Shown here: positions 48,143-56,869 of the stretch, piece after piece
Layout of the letters: each line of letters begins with the position of its first letter
How positions within the stretch are numbered: the stretch's first letter is position 1
Assembly (NCBI GenBank): GCA_026398875.1
Contig: JAPLSB010000024.1
Location: 124,001-188,000 of the forward strand
DNA: 64,000 nucleotides
From: Gammaproteobacteria bacterium
GTDB lineage: Bacteria > Pseudomonadota > Gammaproteobacteria > Nevskiales > Nevskiaceae
Direction: 5' to 3'
Program-made: the position numbers and the translations under genes
The notes under the pieces: generated by a model
Seen by the model: the letters and a program-made list of their open reading frames with translations, nothing else
Database searches by the model: none
What the model was told of the DNA's origin: nothing

Positions 48143-49546
48143 TCAGGCCTTGCGGCGATTGCGTCCGCCGCGCCGGCGCCGCTTTTTCGGCGCCCCGGCG
48201 GCGCCACCCTCGCCGCCTTCGCCGTCACTGCCATCGTCCGGACCGCCCTGTTCGAGCAGATCCAGCGGCGGCGGCGGTGCTTCGCCATTGGCCAGCGTGG
48301 TCTGTGCCTGCGTCCACCATTCGGCCAGTGCCGCACAGCCGGGTTCACCGGCCTGGGCGCGCAGCAGCAGGAAATCGTAGGCGGCGCGGAAGCGTGGATG
48401 GGTCAGCAGGCGGCGAGCGCGGCCCGGGCGCAGGTCCTCGAAGCGCGGCTGCACGCTCCAGATTTCGCGCATCGGCAGCGAGAAGCGCTTCGGAATCGCG
48501 ATGCGCGCCTGCTGCTTCGCCAATATCTCGTCGGCGGCCTGATTCTGCGCGGTGACCGGATCATGACCCCGCTCGTATTCGAGCTCGTAGGCGCGGTCGG
48601 CATACGGCGGCCACAGCAGCGCGCCGTAGAGGAAGGCCGGGGTCACCGGCAGATCGCGCTTGACGCGGTCGGCGGTGGAGGCCAGCGCAATGCGCAGCAG
48701 TTGCAGATCGCGCTTGGCGGCATTGATCGCTCGCTCGGTCTGCGGGAACAGTTCGGCGAACAGGCCGTAGCGGCGCAGGCCTTCGAAATTGGCGACTGCG
48801 TCCTTGTTCAGCAGCAGCTTGAGGATCTCGTCGAACAGCCGCGCCGGCGGGATTTCCCGCAGCAGCGACGCCAGCCGGCCGATCGGCTCGGCGGTTTCCG
48901 GGTCGATGTCGAAGCCGAGCTTGTTGGCGATGCGGATCGCGCGAAGCATGCGCACCGGATCTTCGCGATAGCGCAGTTCCGGATCGCCGATCAGGCGCAG
49001 CCGGCGCGCGTTCAGATCATCGACACCGCCAGCGAAATCAGCGATCGAGAAATCGCGGATGTCGTAGTACAGCGCGTTGATCGTGAAATCGCGCCGGAAC
49101 GCGTCTTCGACCAGCGTGCCGTAGACGTTGTCGGACAGGATGCGCCCGGTCTCGTCGCGCTCGTGGCTGTCGGTGATCGGCCCGCGGAACGTGGTGACTT
49201 CGAGGATTTCCTCGCCGGCGCGCACGTGGGCGATCATGAATCGACGCCCGATCAAGCGGCAGTTGCGGAACACCTTGCGGATCTGTTCCGGGTGCGCGCT
49301 GGTCGCGATGTCGAAGTCTTTCGGCTCGATCCCGGCAAGCAGGTCGCGGACGCCGCCACCGACCAGGTAGGCCTCGTAGCCGGCGTCCTTCAGACCGTAG
49401 AGCACCTTGAGGGCGCCCGGGGAAATGTTGGCGCGCGAAATCGGGTGCTGCTCGCGCGGAATGCGGTTCGGCTCGCTGATGGCGGGTCTCGGAAGTTCTG
49501 TTCGAATCGGGTTTACGGAGGGTCCCAATGGCGCGCTTGTTGACAT
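48143..49546 (-). CDS. pcnB: Poly(A) polymerase I
   Basis: About 467 residues. Nucleotidyltransferase motif LVGGGVRDLLAG with the catalytic DFDIAT, then the RDFTINALYYD, RYREDPVRMLRAIR blocks. It adds 3' poly(A) tails to RNA. The C-terminus is Arg/Lys-rich (KKRRRRGGRNRRKA), as in other PcnB. The start at 49546 is preferred over an in-frame start at 49645 lying in the tRNA promoter region. Confidence 0.95.
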   Translation of the reverse strand: MSTSAPLGPSVNPIRTELPRPAISEPNRIPREQHPISRANISPGALKVLYGLKDAGYEAYLVGGGVRDLLAGIEPKDFDIATSAHPEQIRKVFRNCRLIGRRFMIAHVRAGEEILEVTTFRGPITDSHERDETGRILSDNVYGTLVEDAFRRDFTINALYYDIRDFSIADFAGGVDDLNARRLRLIGDPELRYREDPVRMLRAIRIANKLGFDIDPETAEPIGRLASLLREIPPARLFDEILKLLLNKDAVANFEGLRRYGLFAELFPQTERAINAAKRDLQLLRIALASTADRVKRDLPVTPAFLYGALLWPPYADRAYELEYERGHDPVTAQNQAADEILAKQQARIAIPKRFSLPMREIWSVQPRFEDLRPGRARRLLTHPRFRAAYDFLLLRAQAGEPGCAALAEWWTQAQTTLANGEAPPPPLDLLEQGGPDDGSDGEGGEGGAAGAPKKRRRRGGRNRRKA

Positions 49547-49628
49547 CGCAGCGCCCGGGTGGGTGAAGTTTACGCGAGGAAGCGCGGCGTAAGCAGTCGT
49601 GCCGGCGCGCCGGCCCTGCAGCGAATCG

Positions 49629-49656
49629 TGGACAAGCCAGGGCATTGCCCTATAAT
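49629..49656 (+). promoter_or_regulatory. Promoter of tRNA-Glu
   Basis: TGGACA (49629-49634), 16-nt spacer, perfect TATAAT (49651-49656). The TSS would be about 11 nt before the tRNA. Confidence 0.8.
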
Positions 49657-49673
49657 CCGCCCGCGCTGACCAC

Positions 49674-49749
49674 GCTCCTATCGTCTAGAGGCCTAGGACG
49701 GAGCCCTCTCACGGCTTTAACCCCGGTTCGAATCCGGGTAGGAGCGCCA
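49674..49749 (+). tRNA. tRNA-Glu(CTC)
   Basis: Acceptor GCTCCTA pairs with TAGGAGC. D-arm region GTCTAGAGGCCTAGGAC, anticodon loop CTCTCAC gives anticodon CTC, T-arm CCCGGTTCGAATCCGGG, then discriminator G and an encoded CCA (49747-49749). It resembles E. coli tRNA-Glu. The integrase gene ends within it. Confidence 0.97.
49709..49749. other. Inferred attachment-site core in tRNA-Glu
   Basis: The integrase reading frame stops at 49709, inside the anticodon arm, and its last ~13 codons are the complement of the tRNA 3' half. The recombination site therefore probably lies here; the matching copy at the far end of the prophage is outside the window. The exact crossover dinucleotide is not determined. 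Confidence 0.55.
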
Positions 49750-51268
49750 CAGCTTCAGGGTTTATCGGCCCTGAAGCGCGATCAGCGACGGGAACCGCGT
49801 ATTCGACGCGGCACTCCAGATTGTCCGGGTCAAGAATGACCCGGCTGACGAAGCGGCGGATGGTGATCTTCAGCTGCTCGTGCGGTGCGGACTCGATCGA
49901 GGCCGCGAACTCATCCATCACGGTGGCTAATTCCTCGGCCGTGATGCTGCGCGTCGCTTCAGCCATCTTCATTTCTGCCGCCAGCGCCTGTTGCTCGGCG
50001 ATGAGTGCCTTTCGCTCCCGCTCCATCGCGTCAATCTTGCGGTGATACGGCGCTGGGTCTTCTAGCTCCAGCGCGAGCCCGGCCGCTCTGTCGATCTGGA
50101 TGGCGATCTCGGCAATCCGCTTCTGCATCCGCTTGATCGCAGGCTTGTGATCCGGGCCGGCGTTGCGCCGCTGGCGCAGCATGTCTTCGATGAATGATGC
50201 GCTGCGAAGGTCCGCAAGAAACTGTTGCAGCACGGCCTTGTCGACCACGGCGGTGGGCACGTAGCGATTCTTTGTGCCGCCGGCGCGCGGTACGGTGTAG
50301 TGCGCGCCCCTATTCCCACCCCAGGGCACGCCGGCCGGCGTGAACAGGATAGAGGTCAGCAGGTAACGGCTCATCATCGCCTTGCCGCGCGAGGTCGCCA
50401 CGGCGTGCGAAGAGTTTTCGAGCGCCGCAATGATCGTTTCGGCCTGCGCTTTGCTGATCAGCGCGGGGTGGGTGTCTTCCTGAACCATCCATTCCGAGCG
50501 CGGCCGGCGCTTGCGCTTGGTCTTGTAGCCGCCCGACGAGGTGCGTTCGTGAAAGACGCCGAAGGTGGTGCAGCCGGCGTAAGCAAGGGCGTTCCATTCG
50601 ACGCCAACCAGGGTGGAAGCCGCGCACGGAAGGCCGGCTGCCTGGCCGGCCGCCGTACGTGGAATGCCGCCGGCGCGCAGCTCAAGGAACTTGCGCAGCT
50701 TCGGAGCATCCTCCGACGGTTCGAGTACGGTTTTCTGCACCGGGGCGCCGTCGCGAACCAGGCCGATGTCCACCTTGCGTAGCTGGTATCCCATCGGCGC
50801 GAACCCGGCGGCGCGGAACCCCTGCCGGACGGTTTCCGCCATCCCAGCCAGCCCTTTCTCGCGGCTGGTCAGGCTGTGCCACTCATCCATCGCCTGCAGC
50901 AGCGTGCGCAGGATCATGACGGTGGCCGGATCGCCCGATTCCGGCATGTTGGCGTAGATCACCTCCACGCCGTTGATGGCGCACTCGGACTCTTCAAAGA
51001 TCAGCGCCAAATTGCGGCGCCGAGCGATCCGGGAAGTGTCTTTTGTGAGCACCGCTGTCCAGCCGCGCGCGGGGTTGCGGATCTCGCGGATCAGCTTCTG
51101 GAATGCAGGGCGGTCCCAATCCTTGCCGGACTCAACAGCGTCGGCGTACTCGCCGACGATGACCAGGCCACGTCGGTCAGCGATCTCCGACAGTTCGTGG
51201 CGCTGGCTCTGGATGGAGACGTCCCGCTGGTCCTTCGATGACCGAAGGTAAAGCACGGCTCGTTTCAT
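49709..51268 (-). CDS. Large serine integrase
   Basis: 519 residues. Resolvase-type catalytic domain at the N-terminus (LYLRSSKDQRDVS; catalytic Ser11, then LTKDTSRIARRRN), a recombinase domain (~160-270), a zinc-ribbon-like region with few Cys, and a long coiled coil (~370-450, EERKALIAEQQAL-type helices). Size and order fit phage large serine recombinases, although the usual Cys cluster is not obvious. The last residues (LLPGFEPGLKP) are read from the antisense of tRNA-Glu. A recombination directionality factor was not identified among the neighbours. Confidence 0.93.
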   Translation of the reverse strand: MKRAVLYLRSSKDQRDVSIQSQRHELSEIADRRGLVIVGEYADAVESGKDWDRPAFQKLIREIRNPARGWTAVLTKDTSRIARRRNLALIFEESECAINGVEVIYANMPESGDPATVMILRTLLQAMDEWHSLTSREKGLAGMAETVRQGFRAAGFAPMGYQLRKVDIGLVRDGAPVQKTVLEPSEDAPKLRKFLELRAGGIPRTAAGQAAGLPCAASTLVGVEWNALAYAGCTTFGVFHERTSSGGYKTKRKRRPRSEWMVQEDTHPALISKAQAETIIAALENSSHAVATSRGKAMMSRYLLTSILFTPAGVPWGGNRGAHYTVPRAGGTKNRYVPTAVVDKAVLQQFLADLRSASFIEDMLRQRRNAGPDHKPAIKRMQKRIAEIAIQIDRAAGLALELEDPAPYHRKIDAMERERKALIAEQQALAAEMKMAEATRSITAEELATVMDEFAASIESAPHEQLKITIRRFVSRVILDPDNLECRVEYAVPVADRASGPINPEAVALLPGFEPGLKP

Positions 51269-51395
51269 GCCGGGAAGCTGTCACGCGGCTCAGGATTGGG
51301 TCAAGCAGCGGCGCCAGCGCGTCGCAGAACGCCGCGTGCGGCAGCCCCACGGACGGCTGCATCTTGATCTGCGGTGGCGCGGAGCGGCCCACGAT

Positions 51396-51662
51396 TCAGC
51401 CGGCCCGCTTTGCTGCAGCAGCGATGCGCGCTCGGCGCTTGTCGGCAGGCGTTTGATACGGCAGCGGCGTGATCCGCACCGGCGCCAGCTTGTAGCGCAC
51501 GCCTCGGTTCAGCGCGTCCGACAAACGCGTGCGTTCACCGGCCGGACAATTCCCAAGCACGGCGCCCCGCGCCTCGATCCGCGTACGGCGCACGGTGCCC
51601 AGCAACAGGCGCCAGCCCTTGCCGGTGTGCGCGAACGCGGCCCACGCGGTTGGTCGACCCAT
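51396..51662 (-). CDS. Hypothetical prophage protein, 88 aa
   Basis: Arg-rich, with the tail PYQTPADKRRARIAAAAKRAG. No domain recognised. Last gene of the integrase-side operon; its ATG overlaps the upstream stop by one base. 51269-51395 to the integrase holds nothing recognisable. Confidence 0.6.
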   Translation of the reverse strand: MGRPTAWAAFAHTGKGWRLLLGTVRRTRIEARGAVLGNCPAGERTRLSDALNRGVRYKLAPVRITPLPYQTPADKRRARIAAAAKRAG

Positions 51663-51973
51663 CAGATCAGCCTCGTTGATGTGGGCGGTTGGGCAATTGG
51701 TTTCGGGTACGGCGGCGGCTGGCGCGGCGGGGTGGCGGCGGCTTCGGCTGACGCGACTGCAGCACGGCTGGCGGCTTCGGCATCGCGTGCCTGGCGGGCG
51801 ATGCGGCTGAGCTGCGCGGCCAGTGCATCGGCCTGGTCCGGCGTCATGCCCGGCGTGCGGGCCTGCAGGCCGTCATTCATCAGCACGAGCACCACGCTGT
51901 GATCGCCGGTGGCGAACGTGAGCAGGTGGGTGGTGCCGACGATCTGTGATTCGCGCGGGGTGGCGTTGTTCAT
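51662..51973 (-). CDS. Hypothetical prophage protein, 103 aa
   Basis: Starts MNNATPRESQIVGTTHLLTF and ends in an Ala/Pro-rich tail. No domain recognised. The ATG at 51973 overlaps the upstream stop (ATGA), which fixes the start inside a longer open frame. Confidence 0.65.
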   Translation of the reverse strand: MNNATPRESQIVGTTHLLTFATGDHSVVLVLMNDGLQARTPGMTPDQADALAAQLSRIARQARDAEAASRAAVASAEAAATPPRQPPPYPKPIAQPPTSTRLI

Positions 51974-52350
51974 GGCGCGTTGCCCTGCCCGGCCTGCGGT
52001 TCGGCGGTGGTGGTGCCGAGCAGCTGGGCATCGATCTCGCGCAGCAGCATGGAGCGGTACTGGCCCATGGTCTGGTAGCTGATGGCGCTGGCATCGCAGG
52101 CGATGACAGCGCGCAGCCGCGCCAGCCCGGCTTGCTGCTGAGCCAACGCCTGCAGCGTGGCCACGCCGGCCGCGAGGGCACGCTTGCGGATCTGGTACGT
52201 GCCCCAGTGCAGCTTGTCGTGCTCCGCCAGCCACTTGAGCCGCTGGATCTGGTGCGGCAGTTCGTCCGCCGCGATCTGCGCCTGGTCTTCGATCGAGACC
52301 GGGGCTGGCACGGCTGCGGTGCGGTTGGGGATGGCGGTTCGGCAGGTCAT
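51970..52350 (-). CDS. Hypothetical prophage protein, 126 aa
   Basis: Helical protein (DELPHQIQRLKWLAEHDKLHWGTYQIRKRALAAG region) with Gln/Ala-rich middle. No domain recognised. Coupled by ATGA to both neighbours. Confidence 0.7.
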   Translation of the reverse strand: MTCRTAIPNRTAAVPAPVSIEDQAQIAADELPHQIQRLKWLAEHDKLHWGTYQIRKRALAAGVATLQALAQQQAGLARLRAVIACDASAISYQTMGQYRSMLLREIDAQLLGTTTAEPQAGQGNAP

Positions 52351-53393
52351 GGCTGCGCTGCCGAGGAGCCGTCATGCGTGCGGCCGTCGAGCTTGCGGCC
52401 GGCGGCCTTCTTGCCGACGCGGTGCATGCCGTCTACCAGCTTGCCGGCCAGTTCTTCGGATTCCTGCAGTTCGCTGGGCATGCACGGATCGACCGGCGCC
52501 CACTCGCCCCACTGCTTGAACAGGAACGGCACGCCGGCAGCGGCGCACTGGTCGCGCAGGCTGCGGCCCCAGTCCGGGTGCATCGGCCGGGCGTGCGGGC
52601 CGGACTCGCCGCCGGCGATGATCCAGTCGAGCCTTGTGCTTCCGATGCGGGTCCACGCCGGCATTTCTTGGGTCACCTTGCCGGCGAGAAACGCCGCGCT
52701 CGGAGAAAGCTGCAGCCAAGAGCCAAGGCGGATGTCCCCCAGCATCGGCTCGATGCTCAGAAACCGGACGCGCGCCGGCACGGCCAACAGCTTCGGCACG
52801 TCGCGGTCGGCTTCGGCCTGGTTGATGACGGTCGCGCCGAGCCAGACGTTCGCGGGCGGGCGACCATCGAGCCAATTGAACGCCAGCGCGCCGGCGCCGC
52901 TCCCTGGACGGAAGTCCAGCACGCTTTGAAGTCGTCCGCGCCAGATGCCGATACGCTTCGTCAGGAGTAACCAATCAAGGTTCGGTGTGCGCCTGATCAG
53001 GTCGAGCAGATCAACCAGCCATTCGATCGGCACTTCGTTATCGAGCCAGTCGGCAAGGCTGGCGCAGAACACGCGGCGGCGGCTTGGATTAGTCGCTGCG
53101 GCCCAACCGCAGCGGGGGCAAACGCCGCATGCGCCACCACTCGGCAACTCCCCGCGCCAGCCGCAATGGCTGCACGATCTGAACCAGAAGGCTTGCTTTT
53201 CCCACCGTTCCGGCAGCTTCCAGTTTGCCGCGCTGGTCCGCACGCGCGGCTTGCCTGCGCCCCATTCGACGCGGCCGAAGCGCTTGGTGTCGCGCTCGGC
53301 ATAGCAGTGGTCGCAGGCCGGCGAAACCTTCGTGCAGCCCATCCACGGGTTGAAGGTGCTGTCCGCCCATTCGATGTTGGTCTGGTCGCTCAT
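52347..53393 (-). CDS. Phage Gp37/Gp68-family protein (DUF5131)
   Basis: 348 residues. Starts SDQTNIEWADSTFNPWMG and has the C-x6-C-x2-C motif CTKVSPACDHCY, plus a zinc-ribbon-like insertion with two CxxC pairs (CSHC, CGVCPRC). Later blocks LLLTKR, NVWLGATV, FLSIEPML and IIAGGESGPHARP are typical of DUF5131. The family is common in phages and often described as radical-SAM-like; the function is unknown. The start at 53393 overlaps the upstream stop. Confidence 0.92.
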   Translation of the reverse strand: MSDQTNIEWADSTFNPWMGCTKVSPACDHCYAERDTKRFGRVEWGAGKPRVRTSAANWKLPERWEKQAFWFRSCSHCGWRGELPSGGACGVCPRCGWAAATNPSRRRVFCASLADWLDNEVPIEWLVDLLDLIRRTPNLDWLLLTKRIGIWRGRLQSVLDFRPGSGAGALAFNWLDGRPPANVWLGATVINQAEADRDVPKLLAVPARVRFLSIEPMLGDIRLGSWLQLSPSAAFLAGKVTQEMPAWTRIGSTRLDWIIAGGESGPHARPMHPDWGRSLRDQCAAAGVPFLFKQWGEWAPVDPCMPSELQESEELAGKLVDGMHRVGKKAAGRKLDGRTHDGSSAAQP

Positions 53394-53611
53394 GGCGTGG
53401 CACCAGGCGCGCTGAGCTGGCCAGCCCAATGGGCAGCGATGCCGGCGGCGCCGCGCAGCTCGCCGCCTTTGCACGGCAGGCCGATCAGGTCGAGCTCGAT
53501 GGCGATGTCGCGCATGCGCTCGCTCAGCAGCTTGAGCTTGCGGCCGACGCGGGCCTTGTGGCGGTTGGGGCCTTCGCCCGGGTGGCGGATGGTGCGGCGG
53601 GGCTTGTTCAT
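53390..53611 (-). CDS. Hypothetical prophage protein, 73 aa
   Basis: Basic helix KARVGRKLKLLSERMRDIAIEL in the middle, Gly/Ala tail. No family recognised. Overlaps both neighbours by ATGA. Confidence 0.65.
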   Translation of the reverse strand: MNKPRRTIRHPGEGPNRHKARVGRKLKLLSERMRDIAIELDLIGLPCKGGELRGAAGIAAHWAGQLSAPGATP

Positions 53612-53790
53612 GGCTTCCTCGGCGGCAGGTTCAGCGGCGGGCGCGGGAACTCGATGCGCACTCGGCAGGCGCCGGCGCGCGGGTCCGCGGGGTATGCGTC
53701 GATGCAGAGCCTGTTCGGCAGCACGGCGCGGTACGCGCTGCTGTGGTTGCAGCGGCCGTTGTCGTAGAGGCGGCAGTTAGGGCGGTTCAT
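53608..53790 (-). CDS. Small Cys-rich prophage protein, 60 aa
   Basis: NRPNCRLYDNGRCNHSSAYRAV has three Cys and a His spaced like a small zinc site (C-x7-C-x-H). Function unknown. The start at 53790 is set by ATGA overlap. Confidence 0.6.
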   Translation of the reverse strand: MNRPNCRLYDNGRCNHSSAYRAVLPNRLCIDAYPADPRAGACRVRIEFPRPPLNLPPRKP

Positions 53791-53966
53791 GCCGGCTCGC
53801 CCTCGTGTTGAATGGCTGTCAGCGCATCGGCATCGACTCCGTGTGCGGCCTCCAGCGCCACTTCGATACGTTCTGCGGCCGTGTCGATCTCGCCGCGAAC
53901 GCGGTGAAACTCCGCCTGGGCAAGCAGTTCTTGCACGCGGCGCACGACTGCAGTGAGCGCGCTCAT
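53787..53966 (-). CDS. Small prophage protein, 59 aa
   Basis: Translates to SALTAVVRRVQELLAQAEF then a helix-forming stretch with Glu and Ala. No homologue recognised. Overlaps the stop of the ParB-like gene (ATGA) at its start and the next start at its end, which is the main support. Confidence 0.6.
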   Translation of the reverse strand: MSALTAVVRRVQELLAQAEFHRVRGEIDTAAERIEVALEAAHGVDADALTAIQHEGEPA

Positions 53967-55630
53967 GCCTCGTCACCTTCGATCAGCTTGAGCCCGATGT
54001 AGACAAACCCGTTGCTGCGCTTTTTCTCGATTCCGGCAGCGTCGATGCTCTTGCCCCACCGGTAGTCGTTGAGACTCACGCTGGTAAAGCCGTGGCGCTC
54101 GCACCAGTTGCGATAGGCGGCATGAAGATCGCCGGCCTTGGTGCGCGCCTTGTCATCGCGCTGGGTGCGGGCCTGCAGAAACGTGGCGATGTCGCCGATG
54201 GCTTCTGCTGCCGGTGGCGCCGGCGTGCTTGCGGTAGCGGCAAGTGCGCTCGCGGCGGCTCGGGCGTTGGCGATAGCGGCCATGTCCGCTTCGTGATCGG
54301 CATCGCTCTGGCACTTGGCGGCCCAGGCGTTGCGCAGCCGCTTTTCGATGCTGGTCAGCACCGTGCCATGCACGCTGACGCCGCTGTTGGCGTTGACCCT
54401 CAGCGTCTTGCCCAGGATGCGTTCGATTGCGCGCAGCTGGGCAACAGTGACCGACAGCCCGATACCAACGGTGTGCGCCGGGTTCAGCGCTTCAAGCAGC
54501 ACGCCGGCATCGTCAGTGCCGCCATCGATCTGCATCACGTAGTGCGCGCCGGCCGCTTTGGCGGGCGGCTCTTTGCCGGTGGATGGGGCGCTGATGCTGA
54601 ACGTGAACTTGTGATCGCCGGGTTTCAGGTCGCCGGCGCATGCCTGGAGCGTGTCGACAATGGGCTTGCGCGCATCGCGGGCCAGCTTGCGGCAGTCCGG
54701 CATCAGCTCGGTCCACGCTTCCTCGCGCAGACGCCGTTCGCGTTCCCACTGGCTTTCCGGCCGCGTGCTGCTGGTCTTCGGTGCCGCCGCGCCGCCGGCT
54801 TCGTCGTCGTCGTCCGGCGGTGTGAGATTCAGCGGATCTTGCGTCGGCGTTGCGCGTGCTTCGGCTTCGTCGGCTTGCCGCTGCTGCCGGGCGCGCTCGC
54901 GGGCGGCAGTGGCCTCGTGCTGCTCACGCGCTTCGCGTAGCTCCTGGCGCACGTCTTCGCGAGTAGGCGGCAAGCCGTTGGCGATGTCTTCAAGCCAGCC
55001 TTCGACTGTGTCAGCGCCCGACTCGTCCATCGCGGCCAGCGCAGCGAGGTTGTGCGCGGTCTCAACGTCCGTGAGCAGGCCACGCTCGATCAGATCCCGG
55101 ATGGCCTCTGGCAGGCCGGCCACACTGGCACGCTGGCTGACCCACGGCTTGCTGTAGCCCAGCCGCTTGGCCGCGCCCTCAAGGCCTACGACGTCAACCA
55201 AGGCTGCACAGCCCTGCGCGGTTTCCCAGAGCGTAAGGTCGCTGCGCTGCAGGTTCTCGACCAGCTGCAGCACGGCGACCGTGGCACGGTCCATCGTCAG
55301 ATCTGGCCGCACCATCGCCGGGATGTTGGCCAGCCCGGCGAGCTTGGCGGCGCGGAAACGGCGTTCGCCGGAAACGATCACGTAGTCGTAATCGCCCTGC
55401 CCGATCTCGCCGATCTTGGGCTTGACCGTGATGGGTTGCAGCACGCCGTGCGCGCGGATGCTGTCGGCCAGCTCGTTCAGCGCATCGTCGCCGAAGTGGC
55501 GGCGCGGCTGGGTGCTGTCCGGGATGACCCGGTGCAGCGGCAGATCCGCGTAGTGGCCCTGGCTGGCGTGTGGGCGAGTGCTTCCGACCGTGGTGTCGGT
55601 AGCAGTGACATCAGATGCGGTGTCAAGCAT
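53963..55630 (-). CDS. ParB/KorB-like protein with D5-like C-terminal domain
   Basis: 555 residues. N-terminal ParB domain (~25-215): PRRHFGDDALNELADSI, box GERRFRAAKLAG and ENLQRSDL, followed by an HTH (GAAKRLGYSKPWVSQRASV). These are the ParB CTP-switch elements. A charged linker leads to a C-terminal region (~340-555) ending in FTSVSLNDYRWGKSIDAAG and KKRSNGFVYIGLKL, which resembles the winged-helix DNA-binding end of D5/P4-type primases. It may bind a centromere-like or replication site of the phage. Long for a phage ParB; the fusion is unusual. Confidence 0.85.
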   Translation of the reverse strand: MLDTASDVTATDTTVGSTRPHASQGHYADLPLHRVIPDSTQPRRHFGDDALNELADSIRAHGVLQPITVKPKIGEIGQGDYDYVIVSGERRFRAAKLAGLANIPAMVRPDLTMDRATVAVLQLVENLQRSDLTLWETAQGCAALVDVVGLEGAAKRLGYSKPWVSQRASVAGLPEAIRDLIERGLLTDVETAHNLAALAAMDESGADTVEGWLEDIANGLPPTREDVRQELREAREQHEATAARERARQQRQADEAEARATPTQDPLNLTPPDDDDEAGGAAAPKTSSTRPESQWERERRLREEAWTELMPDCRKLARDARKPIVDTLQACAGDLKPGDHKFTFSISAPSTGKEPPAKAAGAHYVMQIDGGTDDAGVLLEALNPAHTVGIGLSVTVAQLRAIERILGKTLRVNANSGVSVHGTVLTSIEKRLRNAWAAKCQSDADHEADMAAIANARAAASALAATASTPAPPAAEAIGDIATFLQARTQRDDKARTKAGDLHAAYRNWCERHGFTSVSLNDYRWGKSIDAAGIEKKRSNGFVYIGLKLIEGDEA

Positions 55631-55687
55631 GAGATTCGGAACTCCGAAATGCAGCGGCGGTTTCGCGGGCGAAAACGCGGCAGGTGA

Positions 55688-55915
55688 TCAGCGGATGACG
55701 CCGAGGTAGACGGTTCTCGGGTCGGTGGCGTGGCCGGTGAGGTCGCGGTTGCACAGCACGTCCGGCGGCGCGGCCTCCAGACCGCCGCGATCGCCGCCAA
55801 AGCGCACCTCGCGCAGCTGGTGTCGGGCGCGGACGGATTCCGGGGTGGCAGGCTCCGCAGCAGGGCCGCGGCGCTTGGTGCGCAGATGCAGACGGAATGC
55901 GAGCAAGGCGTTCAT
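55688..55915 (-). CDS. Hypothetical prophage protein, 75 aa
   Basis: Basic, no recognised domain (FRLHLRTKRRGPAAEP start). ATGA overlap with the upstream gene; 57 bp separate it from the ParB-like gene. Confidence 0.55.
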   Translation of the reverse strand: MNALLAFRLHLRTKRRGPAAEPATPESVRARHQLREVRFGGDRGGLEAAPPDVLCNRDLTGHATDPRTVYLGVIR

Positions 55916-56202
55916 CCGGCCACCTTGGTGCTGGCTGCCTGCGGCGGCGTGTGCACTTCGGTCAGCAGCTCATCGATCTCCTGGGCCAGCATCTGGCGCA
56001 GCGTGGTGCGCCAGTCCGTGCGGTCGGACGGGTCAAGCCCGTACTCGTGGGCAGCGCGGATAGCAGCGGCCGGGCTGCCGTAATGAGCGGCGTGAAGGTC
56101 GCGCAGCAGGTCCGTCATGCGGGCGTGCTCGGTGGTGATGCGCTCGATGTGATCAAGCGCGATGCGGTCGCCGCGCTGGGCCAAGGGGATTACGTTGCTC
56201 AT
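55912..56202 (-). CDS. Hypothetical prophage protein, 96 aa
   Basis: Helical (LDHIERITTEHARMTDLLRDLHAAHYG; then MLAQEIDELLTEV). Unknown function. ATGA overlaps at both ends. Confidence 0.65.
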   Translation of the reverse strand: MSNVIPLAQRGDRIALDHIERITTEHARMTDLLRDLHAAHYGSPAAAIRAAHEYGLDPSDRTDWRTTLRQMLAQEIDELLTEVHTPPQAASTKVAG

Positions 56203-56441
56203 GCGCGTCTCCGGTTGCGGGTGGAACGGCGGTTAATGGCATCGGCGCGTTCTTGCGCCGTCTCGGTAGCCGTGGTGCGGTCGCGCGCTTCAATGACGCG
56301 TTCAACGCGCCCGCCCTGCACGACAAAACCCACCCACTGCCCGCGCTCCAGCTCCACGTAGGCGGTGGCAACGGTCGGCGGTGGCGGTGGATAGGCGAAC
56401 TGCAGCAGCGGCTGGCTGGCGTGGCTGGCGGCGGCAATCAC
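56199..56441 (-). CDS. Hypothetical prophage protein, 80 aa
   Basis: GTG start overlapping the stop of the next gene upstream (GTGA). PPPPPT run, then beta-type VATAYVELERGQWVGFVVQGG and a basic tail. Unknown function. Confidence 0.6.
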   Translation of the reverse strand: MIAAASHASQPLLQFAYPPPPPTVATAYVELERGQWVGFVVQGGRVERVIEARDRTTATETAQERADAINRRSTRNRRRA

Positions 56442-56869
56442 GACACGGGCCCGAAGCTGAATTCGCGGTAAACCGACCCGAAGCCAAATTCGGTGTACGC
56501 CGCATGTCGATAGCGATGCAGGCATTCCGCGTGATACGCCCGCAGGGCGCGCACTTCGGCCAATGCCGCACCGCGAACCGTGGCCTCTCGCAGCTCGCGG
56601 TTGGCGGTGATCAAGGCGTCTAGCGCGAGTACGGTGGCGCTGGCTGCAGGCACCGGCTGGTGCGTGGTCAAGCTGCCCGGCACGGGGTAGTCGTCGGAAG
56701 TGCAGAACGCCGCGCCAGTGTCGGCGGCAGGCGTTTGCGCCGGATGAGCGCGCCGGCGCCGGATGGCGTCGACAGCGGCGATCGCGATGGTCAGCGCCAC
56801 CACCCCGCCAATGCAGGCCAGCACGTCTGCCCGGCCGCCGTTGGCAACCCACACTTCGAGGCCGTTCAT
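56438..56869 (-). CDS. Prophage membrane protein, 143 aa
   Basis: One N-terminal hydrophobic segment (VLACIGGVVALTIAIAAVDAI), then basic RRRR and a cytoplasmic helical part. Unknown function; could be an exclusion or inner-membrane protein. ATGA overlaps. Confidence 0.6.
   Translation of the reverse strand: MNGLEVWVANGGRADVLACIGGVVALTIAIAAVDAIRRRRAHPAQTPAADTGAAFCTSDDYPVPGSLTTHQPVPAASATVLALDALITANRELREATVRGAALAEVRALRAYHAECLHRYRHAAYTEFGFGSVYREFSFGPVS

Noticed and set aside
47534..49543. 669-aa plus-strand open frame across folK and pcnB
   Set aside because: Shadow of two conserved genes.
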